The notes beneath the pieces are model-generated. The model did no database searches. It was given only the letters and a program-made list of their open reading frames with translations, and was not told the origin of the DNA. This document shows positions 7,876 through 19,457 of a stretch of 27,962 bases of DNA, one piece after another. Numbering within the stretch: position 1 is the first letter of the stretch; each line of letters starts with the position of its first letter. This stretch comes from Deltaproteobacteria bacterium (GTDB lineage: Bacteria > Myxococcota > Polyangia > Haliangiales > Haliangiaceae): assembly GCA_018262455.1 (NCBI GenBank), contig JAGSPR010000023.1, forward strand, positions 1 to 27,962, read 5' to 3'. A program made the position numbers and the translations under genes.

Positions 7876-9066
7876 ATGAAGCCTGAGCATCACGTCGTCT
7901 CGGAGCTGGAGCAGCGGCTCGATGTCGCGCACCATCTTCCATCGCTGCGACGGATCTGGATTGGTGTCGCGGTCGCAGCGCTGGGAGTGACCGTGGTGTG
8001 GCCGATGTCGGCGCCGACGCGGCGCGGTGGCGTGTCGAGCGGCGCGATCTCGAATCACCATCGACTGATCGAAGCGCAGTGCGAGCAATGTCATGCGCCG
8101 GCGTTTGGCTCGGTTCCGGATCCCAAGTGCGCTGCCTGTCACAGCGTGGGGCAGCACGCTGTGTCCTCCGTCGCGGGGCATCAAGAGCTCGACGCTCGCT
8201 GTACGAGCTGTCACAAGGAGCACCACGGTGAGGAGACCCTGATCCCGAGCGACTCGCCGCTCTGTACCAATTGCCACTCGCACATCGACAGGATAGCGCC
8301 CGGCTCCCTGCAGCCGGGCATCAGCGACTTCGAGCACCATCCCGAGTTCGCGGTGCTCGCGTGGAGCGGAGATCCTCCACAGCTCAAGAAGGTCCGTCTC
8401 GACGATCCGGACGTTCGCGATCGAACCCACCTCAAGTTCAGTCACGACGGGCACCTCAGCCAGCTCGCCGCCGACGGCAAGCCGGTGCTCGCATGCTCGA
8501 GCTGTCACCAGCCCACCACGGACGGCAACAGCATGCAGCCGATCTCGTACGCGCGGCAGTGCGAGCGTTGCCATCACATCGAGTTCGACGGCCGCCTCGA
8601 GGGCACCTTCGTGCCGCACGGGGATGCCGCGGGGGTGAAAGGCTTCGTCACCGCGCAGCTGGCCAAGTTACACATCGAGACCCTGCACGACGGGGACCGA
8701 TCGGAGACCCGCGACCTGGTCGCGAAGGAGAGCCTCGACGCCGAGATCGGCCTGTTCACGCCTGGTGGCGCCTGCTTCAAGTGTCACGACGTCGAGGAGG
8801 TGACGCCCGCAAGCAACGCGAGCCGCTTCAAGGTGCTGAGCCTGGACAGGCAGGCCCGGTTGATGCCGGCCGCGGTGTTTCGCCACCCCACGCATCGACT
8901 GGTCGAGTGCGAGAGCTGCCACGCCGGCGTCCGCAAGTCGACGAGCGCGAGCGACATCCTGCTCCCGCGGATCGCCCGCTGCCGCGAGTGCCATGCCGAT
9001 TCCGGAACGCCGGCCATGGTCGACTCCCCGTGCCTGGAGTGCCACCGATATCACGCAGCGAAGTAG
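7876..9066 (+). CDS. Membrane-anchored decahaem cytochrome c
   Basis: 396 residues with ten CxxCH haem c attachment sites (first at 69-73, last near the C-terminus as CLECH). A single hydrophobic helix at about 27-44 follows an Arg-containing N-terminus and has no clear cleavage site, so the protein is probably anchored with its haem domain in the periplasm. Extra histidines (HH pairs, FEHHPEF, FSHDGH) can serve as distal ligands, as in cytochrome c3/c7-type proteins. It starts 18 bases after the membrane protein and is the third gene of the operon. It is expected to accept electrons from that membrane protein and hand them to soluble or outer-membrane carriers such as the 21-haem protein encoded convergently. 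The family call (multiheme c3-like) is firm; direction of electron flow is inferred. Confidence 0.92.
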   Translation: MKPEHHVVSELEQRLDVAHHLPSLRRIWIGVAVAALGVTVVWPMSAPTRRGGVSSGAISNHHRLIEAQCEQCHAPAFGSVPDPKCAACHSVGQHAVSSVAGHQELDARCTSCHKEHHGEETLIPSDSPLCTNCHSHIDRIAPGSLQPGISDFEHHPEFAVLAWSGDPPQLKKVRLDDPDVRDRTHLKFSHDGHLSQLAADGKPVLACSSCHQPTTDGNSMQPISYARQCERCHHIEFDGRLEGTFVPHGDAAGVKGFVTAQLAKLHIETLHDGDRSETRDLVAKESLDAEIGLFTPGGACFKCHDVEEVTPASNASRFKVLSLDRQARLMPAAVFRHPTHRLVECESCHAGVRKSTSASDILLPRIARCRECHADSGTPAMVDSPCLECHRYHAAK

Positions 9067-9096
9067 CGACGAGGCGCGTTGGAGCTCGCCCAGTGG

Positions 9097-10782
9097 TCAA
9101 CGGTCGCGGGTGTGGCAGCGCGCGCATTCGAAGCCGGTCACCTTGAACGCTTTCGAGCCGTTGTGGCACGACGCGCAGTCTCCCATCGTCGGAAGGTTCA
9201 TCAAGGGCCAAGCGGCCATCGCGGTCGCACCCGGCGCGGCTGGTGCGACGCCGCGGTGACACGACTCGCAGGGCTGTTCCCGATGCGGCTGGTCGTGACG
9301 AAAGCGAGCGCGCGTCGACCATGGACGATCCGGCAGCGCCTGGCGTGGCGCCGACGCGAGCGTGTGACACGCCGAGCAACGCTCGAGCGTCAGCGGCGTG
9401 CCTGCGATGTGGCACCTCCCGCACACCGCATGTCCGCCGATCGACGAACCCGACGACGGTGCGAGGCCCGCCTCCGCGAGATGACACGTCTGGCAAGGAA
9501 GCTCGGCCGCGGCATGGGCTGAGTGCGGCACGTCGCCGCGTCGCCACTCCGCGCCGACCGCGAGCGGCGGCCGTAGCGGGTTGGGCGCGAAGGGATCGGC
9601 TCGCAGGTGACACACGAGACAGATCGGCTGACCGCTCTTTCGAAACTCGGCTGCGTGACACTTCTGGCAGGGACGATGCTGATCGCGGCCCGCGCGTACC
9701 TTCTGCCATTCGACACCGGCGCCGTGACACATTCGACAATCGTCGACGGTCACCTGGCGCTTGGCGTGCGCTTCGTGGCTGAACGGAGCTGGCGACGACG
9801 TCGTCAGCGTGGGCAGCACGGCCGGCGCCTTGTGGCAGCGTACGCACTGCGTGCCGAGCGCGTCAAAAACGCGGTTCTTCTGGTCCTTCTGACCCAGGGT
9901 CTGGCCGTCGTGACAGCTCTCGCACGACTGCATGGAGGGGCGCTGGGTGAAGTTGAGCGCGGCGTGACATGCGCCGCACTTCGGCTGGAGCCCACGCGCG
10001 GTCACTTTCTGCGCGTGCGTGACGTGATCGAACGAGGAGCCGACCTGATAGATGCTCGGTGGCTGTGCCGGGGTCGCACGCCTGAGCGTCACCGGCTTCC
10101 AGCTCAGCCCGCGGCCCACGTGACAGCTGTCGCACGCGGCGAGCTGTTCGTGCGGCTGATCCTTTCGATGACAGGACGCGCACTGCACGGTCGTACCCGC
10201 GAAGCCAAACCCGGGATGGCAGCCGATGCACTTCGCGGCGGCGTGCTTGCCGGGCAACGACGCAGGCGAGAACGTGTGCTTCGTGTAGGTGACGGTCTGA
10301 AAGTCGACCAGGTTGTGGCACGTCAGGCACGGCGCGCTCGTGCCGCTGTGGGGCTGAACGTGGCAGTCGCGGCATACCTGTTCGGACGCGAGATGCGCTC
10401 CGGCTGCATGGCACGACACGCACTTGAGATCGTGTTTGCCGACGAGCGCGAATCGATGCTGGGCGGGCGAGTGCTTGACCAGCTTCCAGCCGCCCACTTG
10501 GTGGCAGCGCTCGCACTGCGCACCGAGCGTGCCCTTGTGGTTCGCCCGGTCTCCATGACAACCGTGGCAATCGGTCGGCACGCCCGCCCACTTGCGCGTA
10601 CTTCCTGCTGCGGGGTGGCAGCTCTCGCATGCAACTTTCTGATGCCGGCCGGTGAGCGGAAACGAAGTTCGGGCGTGATCGAACGACTTGTCGGCGCCCG
10701 CGATTCGCGGGCTTGCGACCCCGAGCACACACAGCACGAGAAGCGCCACGGATCTGTAGCCGCTTCCAATCCACACCTTCAT
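9097..10782 (-). CDS. Secreted 21-haem cytochrome c
   Basis: 561 residues with a cleavable signal peptide (hydrophobic core VALLVLCVLGVA, cleavage near IAGA-DKS at 30) and twenty-one CxxCH motifs from residue 52 to near the end (CARCH). Several modules repeat the layout Phe, then a short loop with GKH or GRH, then CxxCH, typical of cytochrome c3/c7-like proteins in which the upstream His supplies the second haem ligand. No outer-membrane lipobox is seen, so it is probably periplasmic or released. It is convergent with the decahaem gene (30-base gap) and has its own promoter region; an in-frame TGA four codons before the ATG fixes the start region, although no clear ribosome site is visible. 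It could act as a long electron wire or a capacitor for the adjacent redox operon. Confidence 0.93.
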   Translation of the reverse strand: MKVWIGSGYRSVALLVLCVLGVASPRIAGADKSFDHARTSFPLTGRHQKVACESCHPAAGSTRKWAGVPTDCHGCHGDRANHKGTLGAQCERCHQVGGWKLVKHSPAQHRFALVGKHDLKCVSCHAAGAHLASEQVCRDCHVQPHSGTSAPCLTCHNLVDFQTVTYTKHTFSPASLPGKHAAAKCIGCHPGFGFAGTTVQCASCHRKDQPHEQLAACDSCHVGRGLSWKPVTLRRATPAQPPSIYQVGSSFDHVTHAQKVTARGLQPKCGACHAALNFTQRPSMQSCESCHDGQTLGQKDQKNRVFDALGTQCVRCHKAPAVLPTLTTSSPAPFSHEAHAKRQVTVDDCRMCHGAGVEWQKVRAGRDQHRPCQKCHAAEFRKSGQPICLVCHLRADPFAPNPLRPPLAVGAEWRRGDVPHSAHAAAELPCQTCHLAEAGLAPSSGSSIGGHAVCGRCHIAGTPLTLERCSACHTLASAPRQALPDRPWSTRARFRHDQPHREQPCESCHRGVAPAAPGATAMAAWPLMNLPTMGDCASCHNGSKAFKVTGFECARCHTRDR

Positions 10783-10903
10783 AGGAACAGCGAATCATCG
10801 CATTCGAGTTTGCGAAATGGAACTCGGCGTGCAGATTTCAAGTCGGCTCATCCTCCCTCGACGACACGGATCTCTGGCTAGCAGGTGAAGGTCGGCCTGG
10901 CAG

Positions 10904-12034
10904 TCAGTGGATCAAGTCGTCAGCGGTCACGGCCTGGCCGTGTACGCGCGCGTGGCCATTCTCGAGCAGCGTCTTCATGCGGACCAGATCCTGATCCATG
11001 CGCGCCTTCGGGTCGGAGCGCAGCAGGTGCGCGATCGCGTGGCCAACGATTCCTCCGGGAGGTCGATAGGTCATGTCCACCTCGATGCGAGCTCCCTCGA
11101 AGGCCCGTTCGAACCGAACGCGACCCGAATGCTCGACGGCCTGACCGGGGACGGTCCGCCAGGCGATCTCGCGACCAGGCTCGGTATGGGTCAGCTCGGT
11201 CTCGAACCTGATCGGGACGCCGCCGGGCCCGTCGACGGTCCACCGCGACCGCTTGTCATCGATCCGCTCGACGTGCCGCACGTGCTCCATGAAGCGCGGG
11301 AAGTTCTCGACCCGCGACCACAGGTCGAACACGTCCTCCACGGGCGCGCGCACCGTGATCGCCTTGTGGACGGCGATGGGCTCACTGCCACGAAGGAACC
11401 CGATGATCCGCGAGAGCGGCATGTCGAGACCTCCGCGCAGCGCGAGCGAGCTGCCCGCGATCGCGTAGGCCGCGCCCGCCACGCCTCGCCGCACGAACCC
11501 GCCATAGCTGGCGAGCACGCTCCCTCCGATCAGCGCGGCTGCGCGAGCTGCTGGCGTCCACGTCCCGTTGCGGAACACGACGCGTTGCCCTTGCAGCCCC
11601 GGTACCCGATCGGCGGTCGCGTGAGGCTCGAGCTGGCTGGTGACCCGGAGGACACCCGCGACATGCTCGGCGCATCGCTTCGCCGCCGCGAGCTCGGCCT
11701 CGAGGATCGGGCCACGCAGCGTGATGGCGCCATCCTGCGCGACGACCTCGATCGCGGACGGATGCGAGACCTCACGGCCGAGCCGTGACCTGACGCGCGC
11801 GGCGAGCACCTCGTCATCGACATGCGAGGCCACTGGATGACGAGCCCGCTCGACCAACCCCTGGGCGCGATGGCTGGCGTCCCGCGCTGCCTTGCCGAAC
11901 AGCCGCTGCTGGGCGTGACGTGCGTGCGTGAGGCCGTTGACGAGCCGGGACCGCCGAACGCGGCCGCGGTCCGGGTCCATCAGATACATGAACGCGGCAC
12001 CTACGAAGACTCCGCGCAAGGATGCAAGCGGCAT
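10904..12034 (-). CDS. BON domain - membrane - SRPBCC (polyketide cyclase-like) protein
   Basis: 376 residues. The ATG at 12034 is chosen because GGAGG lies eight bases upstream; the open frame continues further up but without support and into the divergent gene. Residues 5-20 form a short hydrophobic N-terminus followed by DPDRGR, a motif common in small envelope proteins of this sort. Residues 72-136 resemble a BON domain (DDEVLAARVRSRLGREV, then DGAITLRGPI), which binds membranes or osmolytes. Residues 163-200 contain two weak hydrophobic stretches separated by a Arg pair, like the YgaP-type DUF2892 hairpin. Residues 219-356 are an SRPBCC/START-like pocket (ITVRAPVEDVFDLWSRVENF). Similar BON/SRPBCC combinations are stress-associated in other bacteria; substrate is unknown. 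It is divergent from the capA-like gene. Confidence 0.78.
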   Translation of the reverse strand: MPLASLRGVFVGAAFMYLMDPDRGRVRRSRLVNGLTHARHAQQRLFGKAARDASHRAQGLVERARHPVASHVDDEVLAARVRSRLGREVSHPSAIEVVAQDGAITLRGPILEAELAAAKRCAEHVAGVLRVTSQLEPHATADRVPGLQGQRVVFRNGTWTPAARAAALIGGSVLASYGGFVRRGVAGAAYAIAGSSLALRGGLDMPLSRIIGFLRGSEPIAVHKAITVRAPVEDVFDLWSRVENFPRFMEHVRHVERIDDKRSRWTVDGPGGVPIRFETELTHTEPGREIAWRTVPGQAVEHSGRVRFERAFEGARIEVDMTYRPPGGIVGHAIAHLLRSDPKARMDQDLVRMKTLLENGHARVHGQAVTADDLIH

Positions 12035-12115
12035 GGACTCGACCTCCGAACCGCATCGTCGCAAGCCGCGCGCCACACGCGAGCAGCGAACCTGGCCGTT
12101 GGGAGTGGTCGCCCC

Positions 12116-12132
12116 TGGCGCAGTGTGCGCCA
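12116..12132. promoter_or_regulatory. Perfect 7+3+7 palindrome, candidate operator
   Basis: TGGCGCA, GTG, TGCGCCA forms a perfect inverted repeat in the 220-base divergent region between the BON/SRPBCC gene and the capA-like gene. Size and position suit a dimeric repressor or activator. No regulator gene lies next to it. Confidence 0.35.
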
Positions 12133-12162
12133 TCGCCATGCACGATCTGTCGCGCGCGATCA

Positions 12163-12174
12163 GCAATCGATTGC
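12163..12174. promoter_or_regulatory. Perfect 12-bp palindrome GCAATCGATTGC
   Basis: A second palindrome, locally A/T-richer than its surroundings, lies 31 bases from the one at 12116-12132 in the same divergent region. Either could be an operator; a 12-mer palindrome can also occur by chance. Confidence 0.25.
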
Positions 12175-12254
12175 CTGGCCACGTTCTCGCCGGCATGCGA
12201 GTTGCGCGTTCACACACCGACAGCATGCCTTCGCACCTTCGCCCGGACCCCATC

Positions 12255-13370
12255 ATGACGGAGCACGATCCCAGCAGCCTGACGGTCTTCCTGTGCGGCG
12301 ACGTCATGCTCGCACGAGGGATCGACCAGATCCTCGCCGCGCCGTGCGAGCCACGACTGTTCGAGCCGTACATCCAGGATGCGCGCGATTACATCACCCT
12401 CGCCGAGCAAGCCTCGGGTGAGATCCCGCGAAGCGTGGCGCCCGAGTATCCGTGGGGTGATGCGCTCGAGCTCCTCGATCGCGAACGGCCCGATGCGCGG
12501 ATCATCAACCTGGAGACGAGCATCACCCGTTCAGACCTCCACGATCTGGAGAAGGACATCCATTACCGGATCAGCCCCGAGAACGCCGCCACGCTCGCCG
12601 CGGCGCGAATCGATGCGTGCGTGCTCGCGAACAACCACGTGCTCGACTGGGGCGTTCCGGGCCTACTCGACACGCTCGGGGCGCTCGATCGGCTCGAGAT
12701 CGCTCACTGCGGCGCCGGCCGGAACCTCGTCGAGGCGTTCCACCCGGCGGTGATCGATCGCGGGGAGCGAGGCCGCATCGCCGTGTTCTCGATCGGCTGC
12801 ATCGATGCGGGCGTGCCGCGCTGGTGGTCTGCCGGGCTCGAGCGACCGGGGGTGGTGGTGTTCCGCAAGCTCGGCGATGACGCGATCCGCGAGGTGCGGC
12901 AAGAGATCGAACCCTGGCGAGCTCGAGGCATGATCATCGTGCTGTCGATCCACTGGGGGCCCAACTGGGGATTCGAGGTCCCGGCCGAGCATCGCCGGTT
13001 CGCGCACCGCTTGATCGACGAGGCGGGCGTTCACATCGTGCACGGCCACTCGTCCCACCACGTCAAGGGGATCGAGGTTCACGAGGGCCATCCGATCTTC
13101 TACGGCTGCGGCGATCTGTTGACCGACTACGAGGGGATCGGAGGTCACCAGGAGTTTCGTGGGGATCTGAGCCTGCTGTACCTGGTCACGCTCGACCGCT
13201 CCGGCGCGCTCGTGAAGCTCGACATGCTCCCGACGCAGATGCGCAAGCTCCAGATCCGGCGGGCCGATGCCGCCGGCACGCGCTGGCTTGCCGAGGTGCT
13301 CGATCGGACCGGCAGCGCGCTCGGCAGCTTGGTGGTGCGCGGCGAGCACCGGCTGACCCTGGCGTGGTGA
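12255..13370 (+). CDS. CapA family (poly-gamma-glutamate synthesis type) metallophosphatase-like protein
   Basis: 371 residues from the ATG at 12255. The family's metallophosphatase-like motifs appear in order: FLCGDVMLAR (12-21), NLETSIT (85-91), ANNHVLDWG (125-133), SIHWGPNWG (231-239) and HGHSSHHVKG (263-272), followed by IFYGCGDLL. CapA proteins are implicated in poly-gamma-glutamate capsule synthesis or export in bacilli, but in Gram-negative bacteria many stand alone with unknown substrate. No capB, capC or other capsule gene is nearby, so a PGA role is doubtful. No signal peptide is visible, so it is predicted cytoplasmic. The open frame extends 109 codons upstream without resembling the family, and no clear ribosome site precedes 12255; the start is chosen by family alignment. 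Confidence 0.85.
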   Translation: MTEHDPSSLTVFLCGDVMLARGIDQILAAPCEPRLFEPYIQDARDYITLAEQASGEIPRSVAPEYPWGDALELLDRERPDARIINLETSITRSDLHDLEKDIHYRISPENAATLAAARIDACVLANNHVLDWGVPGLLDTLGALDRLEIAHCGAGRNLVEAFHPAVIDRGERGRIAVFSIGCIDAGVPRWWSAGLERPGVVVFRKLGDDAIREVRQEIEPWRARGMIIVLSIHWGPNWGFEVPAEHRRFAHRLIDEAGVHIVHGHSSHHVKGIEVHEGHPIFYGCGDLLTDYEGIGGHQEFRGDLSLLYLVTLDRSGALVKLDMLPTQMRKLQIRRADAAGTRWLAEVLDRTGSALGSLVVRGEHRLTLAW

Positions 13371-13395
13371 GCACCCGAAGGGGGGCTCGTGGCGG

Positions 13396-13863
13396 TCACC
13401 TTCGACGCGGCTTCTGGTAGGTCCCGATCAGCTGCGCTTCGGCGAGGATGTGATCCTGCATCGCCGCCTCGAGCTGCGCCTTGTTCGGGTGGTCGAGCCC
13501 GAGCACGCGGTCGAGGGCGTAGAGCTTGAATCGGTAGCGGTGCTTGCCGACCGGTGGAGACGGGCCATCCCACGAGGCGTGGTGCCAGTCATTGAGTCCC
13601 ACCTTGCCGCCTGGCAGACGGGTCACGCCCTCGGGCAAGGCCGAGACGGTCGGCGGCAGATCGACCAGCACCCAGTGCACCCACGGCTGGCTCCTGGGCG
13701 CCTCCGGATCGGGGGCATCGGGGTCATCGACGACGAGCGCGAGGCTCTGCGTTCCTGGCGGGACCTCCTGCCAGGCGAGCCGTGGCGAGACGTTCGCTCC
13801 ATCCAGCGTGTGCTGACGCGGGATCTCCTCGCCGTGCGCGAAGGCATTCGACATGAGGTGCAT
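13396..13863 (-). CDS. YbhB/YbcL family Raf-kinase-inhibitor-like (PEBP) protein
   Basis: 155 residues with the bacterial PEBP motifs: an opening MHLMSNAFAHGEEIPRQHT-type strand, VVDDPDAPDP for the anion-binding pocket, PWVHWVLVDLPP, and GKHRYRFKLYALD near the C-terminus. Length matches YbhB of Escherichia coli. The protein is predicted to be cytoplasmic; a small-ligand or phosphate-binding pocket is conserved in the family, but physiological function is not established. ATG 13863 is chosen because family members begin here; ATG 13881 is six codons upstream, and neither has a strong ribosome site. It is convergent with the capA-like gene with only 25 bases between them. Confidence 0.88.
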   Translation of the reverse strand: MHLMSNAFAHGEEIPRQHTLDGANVSPRLAWQEVPPGTQSLALVVDDPDAPDPEAPRSQPWVHWVLVDLPPTVSALPEGVTRLPGGKVGLNDWHHASWDGPSPPVGKHRYRFKLYALDRVLGLDHPNKAQLEAAMQDHILAEAQLIGTYQKPRRR

Positions 13864-14023
13864 CGTTGCCAGCGAACGCAATCGACGTGCCGGAGCTGGA
13901 CCCCGTCGGAGGCGAGGGTGACGCGCCGATCCACGTCGGCTCGGCCGATGCAGCAGGCAGGATCAAGCACACGGAGCTCCAGCGGGAGCGGGAACAAGTT
14001 CCTGATATGTGCAGGAGGCGGCC

Positions 14024-14191
14024 ATGAAGACCCTGTCGTTTCACGATGTTCCGATCTACGACGAACGATCGGAATCGCGCAGGATTCTACTGTCCGAGAT
14101 CCGGGGCGAAAGTTCTGCGCGAATGGTCGGGGCGCTCGCGGTGTTCGTGCTCCTGATGCTCGCCGGCTGGGTCCTGCACGTCGGTGTGTGA
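14024..14191 (+). CDS. Small single-helix membrane protein (55 aa)
   Basis: A short gene supported by an excellent AGGAGG ribosome site six bases before ATG 14024. The N-terminal 38 residues are polar and charged (YDERSESRRILLSEIRGE), and residues about 40-54 are a hydrophobic helix (ALAVFVLLMLAGWVLHV) at the very C-terminus, the layout of a tail-anchored or inner-membrane small protein. No family is recognised. It stands alone between the divergent PEBP gene and the convergent FG-GAP lipoprotein. It could be a regulatory small membrane protein; protein-level evidence is lacking. Confidence 0.62.
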   Translation: MKTLSFHDVPIYDERSESRRILLSEIRGESSARMVGALAVFVLLMLAGWVLHVGV

Positions 14192-14207
14192 GCCGACCCG
14201 ACCGCGG

Positions 14208-15422
14208 TCACCGCGTCCAGTCGAGGCCCCGCAGGTTGATGATCGCGGAGCGGTCCCCCACGACGACGATCTCGTCTCCCGGCACCCCATCGAGATCCCC
14301 CACGGCGATGTCGCGCGCGAGCCCCGCGATCGTCACCGCGCGCCAGCGATCAGCTCTCCGGGCGAACGCGCGCACGTAGTGGCTGCCGGACGCGATGATG
14401 GCCGTTCGCCCATCGATCTGCGCGGGTAGCAGGCGCTCGATCGCGTACTGGCCCGCCGTGTCCTCGATCAGCTCGGAGTGGAAGCCGTCGCTGGTGTGGC
14501 GGACCCACGTGAGCAGCCCGCGCGCCTGCTGGCCATAGTCCTGATGCCAGCCGTCGCCGATGAACATCTCGGCGTGGCCATCGCCGTCGCTGTCGGCGAG
14601 CGCGAGGGAACGCAGACCGCGCGTGGTGCGGATCGCGGTGTGCGTCCCGTCGGGCGCGAGCACGAACGCGTCACCGTCGCCCCCCTGGTCGTCGCCGTAG
14701 ACGCGTCCGACGACGAGATCGGGCTTGCCGTCGCCGTCGACATCACCGCGCGCGAAGCTGGTGGCGGTCCTCAGGGAGGCGATCTTCGACACGTCCCAGC
14801 CGCGGGCGCCCCGGCGCATCACCACGGTGCTCACCATGTACTTCGAGTTGAAGTAGGAGATCAGGATCGATCGCGTATCGAGCATCGGCACGATCGCGAC
14901 GATGTCGGGCCGCTTGGTGGAGGGGACGAGGACCGTCTCCTCGACGAGGTGGCCGTGGTCGAGCCGATACAGCGTCACCCGTGCCTTCGCATCGCGGAAC
15001 TCGCGGCTCGCCCCCCAGCCCGCGAGGACCTCGGCGCGGCCATCGCCGTCGACGTCCGCGGTGACGAGGACCTGGATCCCGCCAGCGACCTCGGTGCTCG
15101 CGAGCTCGCGGCCCGACGGCTCGACGATGCGCAGCCGCTTGGCGTCGGCCAGGACGAGCTCGCGATCGCCATCGCCATCGACGTCGCCGATCGCGACGCG
15201 CGTCGCCGCGCCGACGATCGCGGTGACGTCCTTGCGGATGCCGGGCAGCGGATCGGGCATCGCCGGGATCGGCCGGGCACCCGGGCGGGCGGCCGTGGCA
15301 CTCGAGCCGTTCCCGGCATCGCTCGCGGTGGCCGGCCGGTCGGTCGCACGGTCGCGCCCTGGCTCGGTGCGCTGGCACGCCGTGACCGCGAGACCGACCA
15401 GGACCATACGACATGCGATCAC
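14208..15422 (-). CDS. FG-GAP/VCBS-repeat lipoprotein
   Basis: 404 residues from a GTG at 15422 that has GGAGG six bases upstream. A short lipoprotein signal (hydrophobic MVLVGLAVTA, Cys16 in a VTAC lipobox) predicts anchoring to the outer or inner membrane. An Ala/Pro/Asp-rich spacer follows. The rest is a beta-propeller of FG-GAP/VCBS repeats, each with a calcium loop: DVDGDGDRE, DVDGDGRAE, DVDGDGKPD, DSDGDGHAE and a degenerate DLDGVPGDE. Such domains bind calcium and often mediate adhesion or protein contact at the surface. No enzyme motif is seen. It is convergent with the small membrane protein gene (16 bases between). Confidence 0.83.
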   Translation of the reverse strand: MIACRMVLVGLAVTACQRTEPGRDRATDRPATASDAGNGSSATAARPGARPIPAMPDPLPGIRKDVTAIVGAATRVAIGDVDGDGDRELVLADAKRLRIVEPSGRELASTEVAGGIQVLVTADVDGDGRAEVLAGWGASREFRDAKARVTLYRLDHGHLVEETVLVPSTKRPDIVAIVPMLDTRSILISYFNSKYMVSTVVMRRGARGWDVSKIASLRTATSFARGDVDGDGKPDLVVGRVYGDDQGGDGDAFVLAPDGTHTAIRTTRGLRSLALADSDGDGHAEMFIGDGWHQDYGQQARGLLTWVRHTSDGFHSELIEDTAGQYAIERLLPAQIDGRTAIIASGSHYVRAFARRADRWRAVTIAGLARDIAVGDLDGVPGDEIVVVGDRSAIINLRGLDWTR

Positions 15423-16061
15423 GAGCCACCTCCGCGCATTCGGTTGCGAGGTTACAGGTGGCACGCCACAGGGAACAGGCGGCGGCAGGGTCCTGCTTCC
15501 GGTTCCATGGCGGATTTCTCGCACGCCTGCTCGGCGATTGCGGACCGACGGTGAAGCGTGGCCGAAACGAGCTCGGCGGCCCGAAGGGGCCGCCTAGCAC
15601 GTTCTCCTCGCTACCACTCCGCGGGCTGGCTGGTCGCTCGTTGTCGACTCATCCGAACGGGTCCGTCGACTCGTCCTGGATCTTGTCCAGCTCACGTCAC
15701 GCGTTGCGTGCGGTGTCGAGTGTTCTCCCTCAGGTCTTGACTGCTCACCTTGGAATCGACGGCTCGACTCCTCCGCTCGTGACCTTCACGCCGACTGTTC
15801 GGTCGTTGATCTTCAGCGTGTCTCGGTGGGCAGCTCGTCTCCTTTCGTAGACTCCCTGTTCGAGCTTGGTCTCCGCCAACGTGCTGAGCGGTCCGTTCGG
15901 GCCGCCGAGCCCTGACTTCCAGCAAAGCAACCTGCGTGCCCTCGCGCGAGCCCCTCCACGCATGCCGGGCCGCCCGGATGGCGATCGAATCGAGCCTGCG
16001 CGCCCGCGCGCCCGCGCAAAGTGCGGCTGCGCGCTCGGCAGAAGTCGGGTCCAGAACGAGC
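15423..16061. other. 640-base stretch without a credible gene
   Basis: Between the FG-GAP lipoprotein start and the kinase stop there is no reading frame with a ribosome site and a protein-like composition on either strand. The part at 15600-15900 is visibly less G+C-rich than its neighbours and contains the inverted-repeat element described separately, plus a direct repeat GTCGACTC(A/G)TCC at 15643 and 15665. The outer parts (15423-15570, 15911-16061) hold the upstream region of the lipoprotein and G+C-rich sequence with no recognised signal. Confidence 0.6.
15571..15910. mobile_element. 340-bp MITE-like or REP-pair element with 33-bp inverted ends
   Basis: The left end 15571-15603 and the reverse complement of the right end 15910-15878 agree at 29 of 33 positions, both starting GCTCGGCGGCCCGAA and ending CAGCACGTT or TAGCACGTT. 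Each end can itself fold (15575-15594: eight paired bases around a GAAG loop; the right end the same with one mismatch). The interior is lower in G+C, has no transposase frame, and no clear target-site duplication flanks it. It could be a non-autonomous transposon remnant, a long REPIN-like pair, or a structured RNA or bidirectional terminator downstream of the kinase gene. Confidence 0.5.
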
Positions 16062-19406
<3,345 letters not shown>

Positions 19407-19457
19407 CTGCGCTTGATCCTGGCCGAACCGGCGGGTCCGGGGGGCGATAACCTGTCA

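Noticed and set aside
13376..13404. CGAAGG/CCTTCG hairpin between the convergent capA-like and PEBP genes as a terminator
   Set aside because: Six-base stem with a 17-base loop, partly inside the PEBP stop region and without a T-run; too weak to call.
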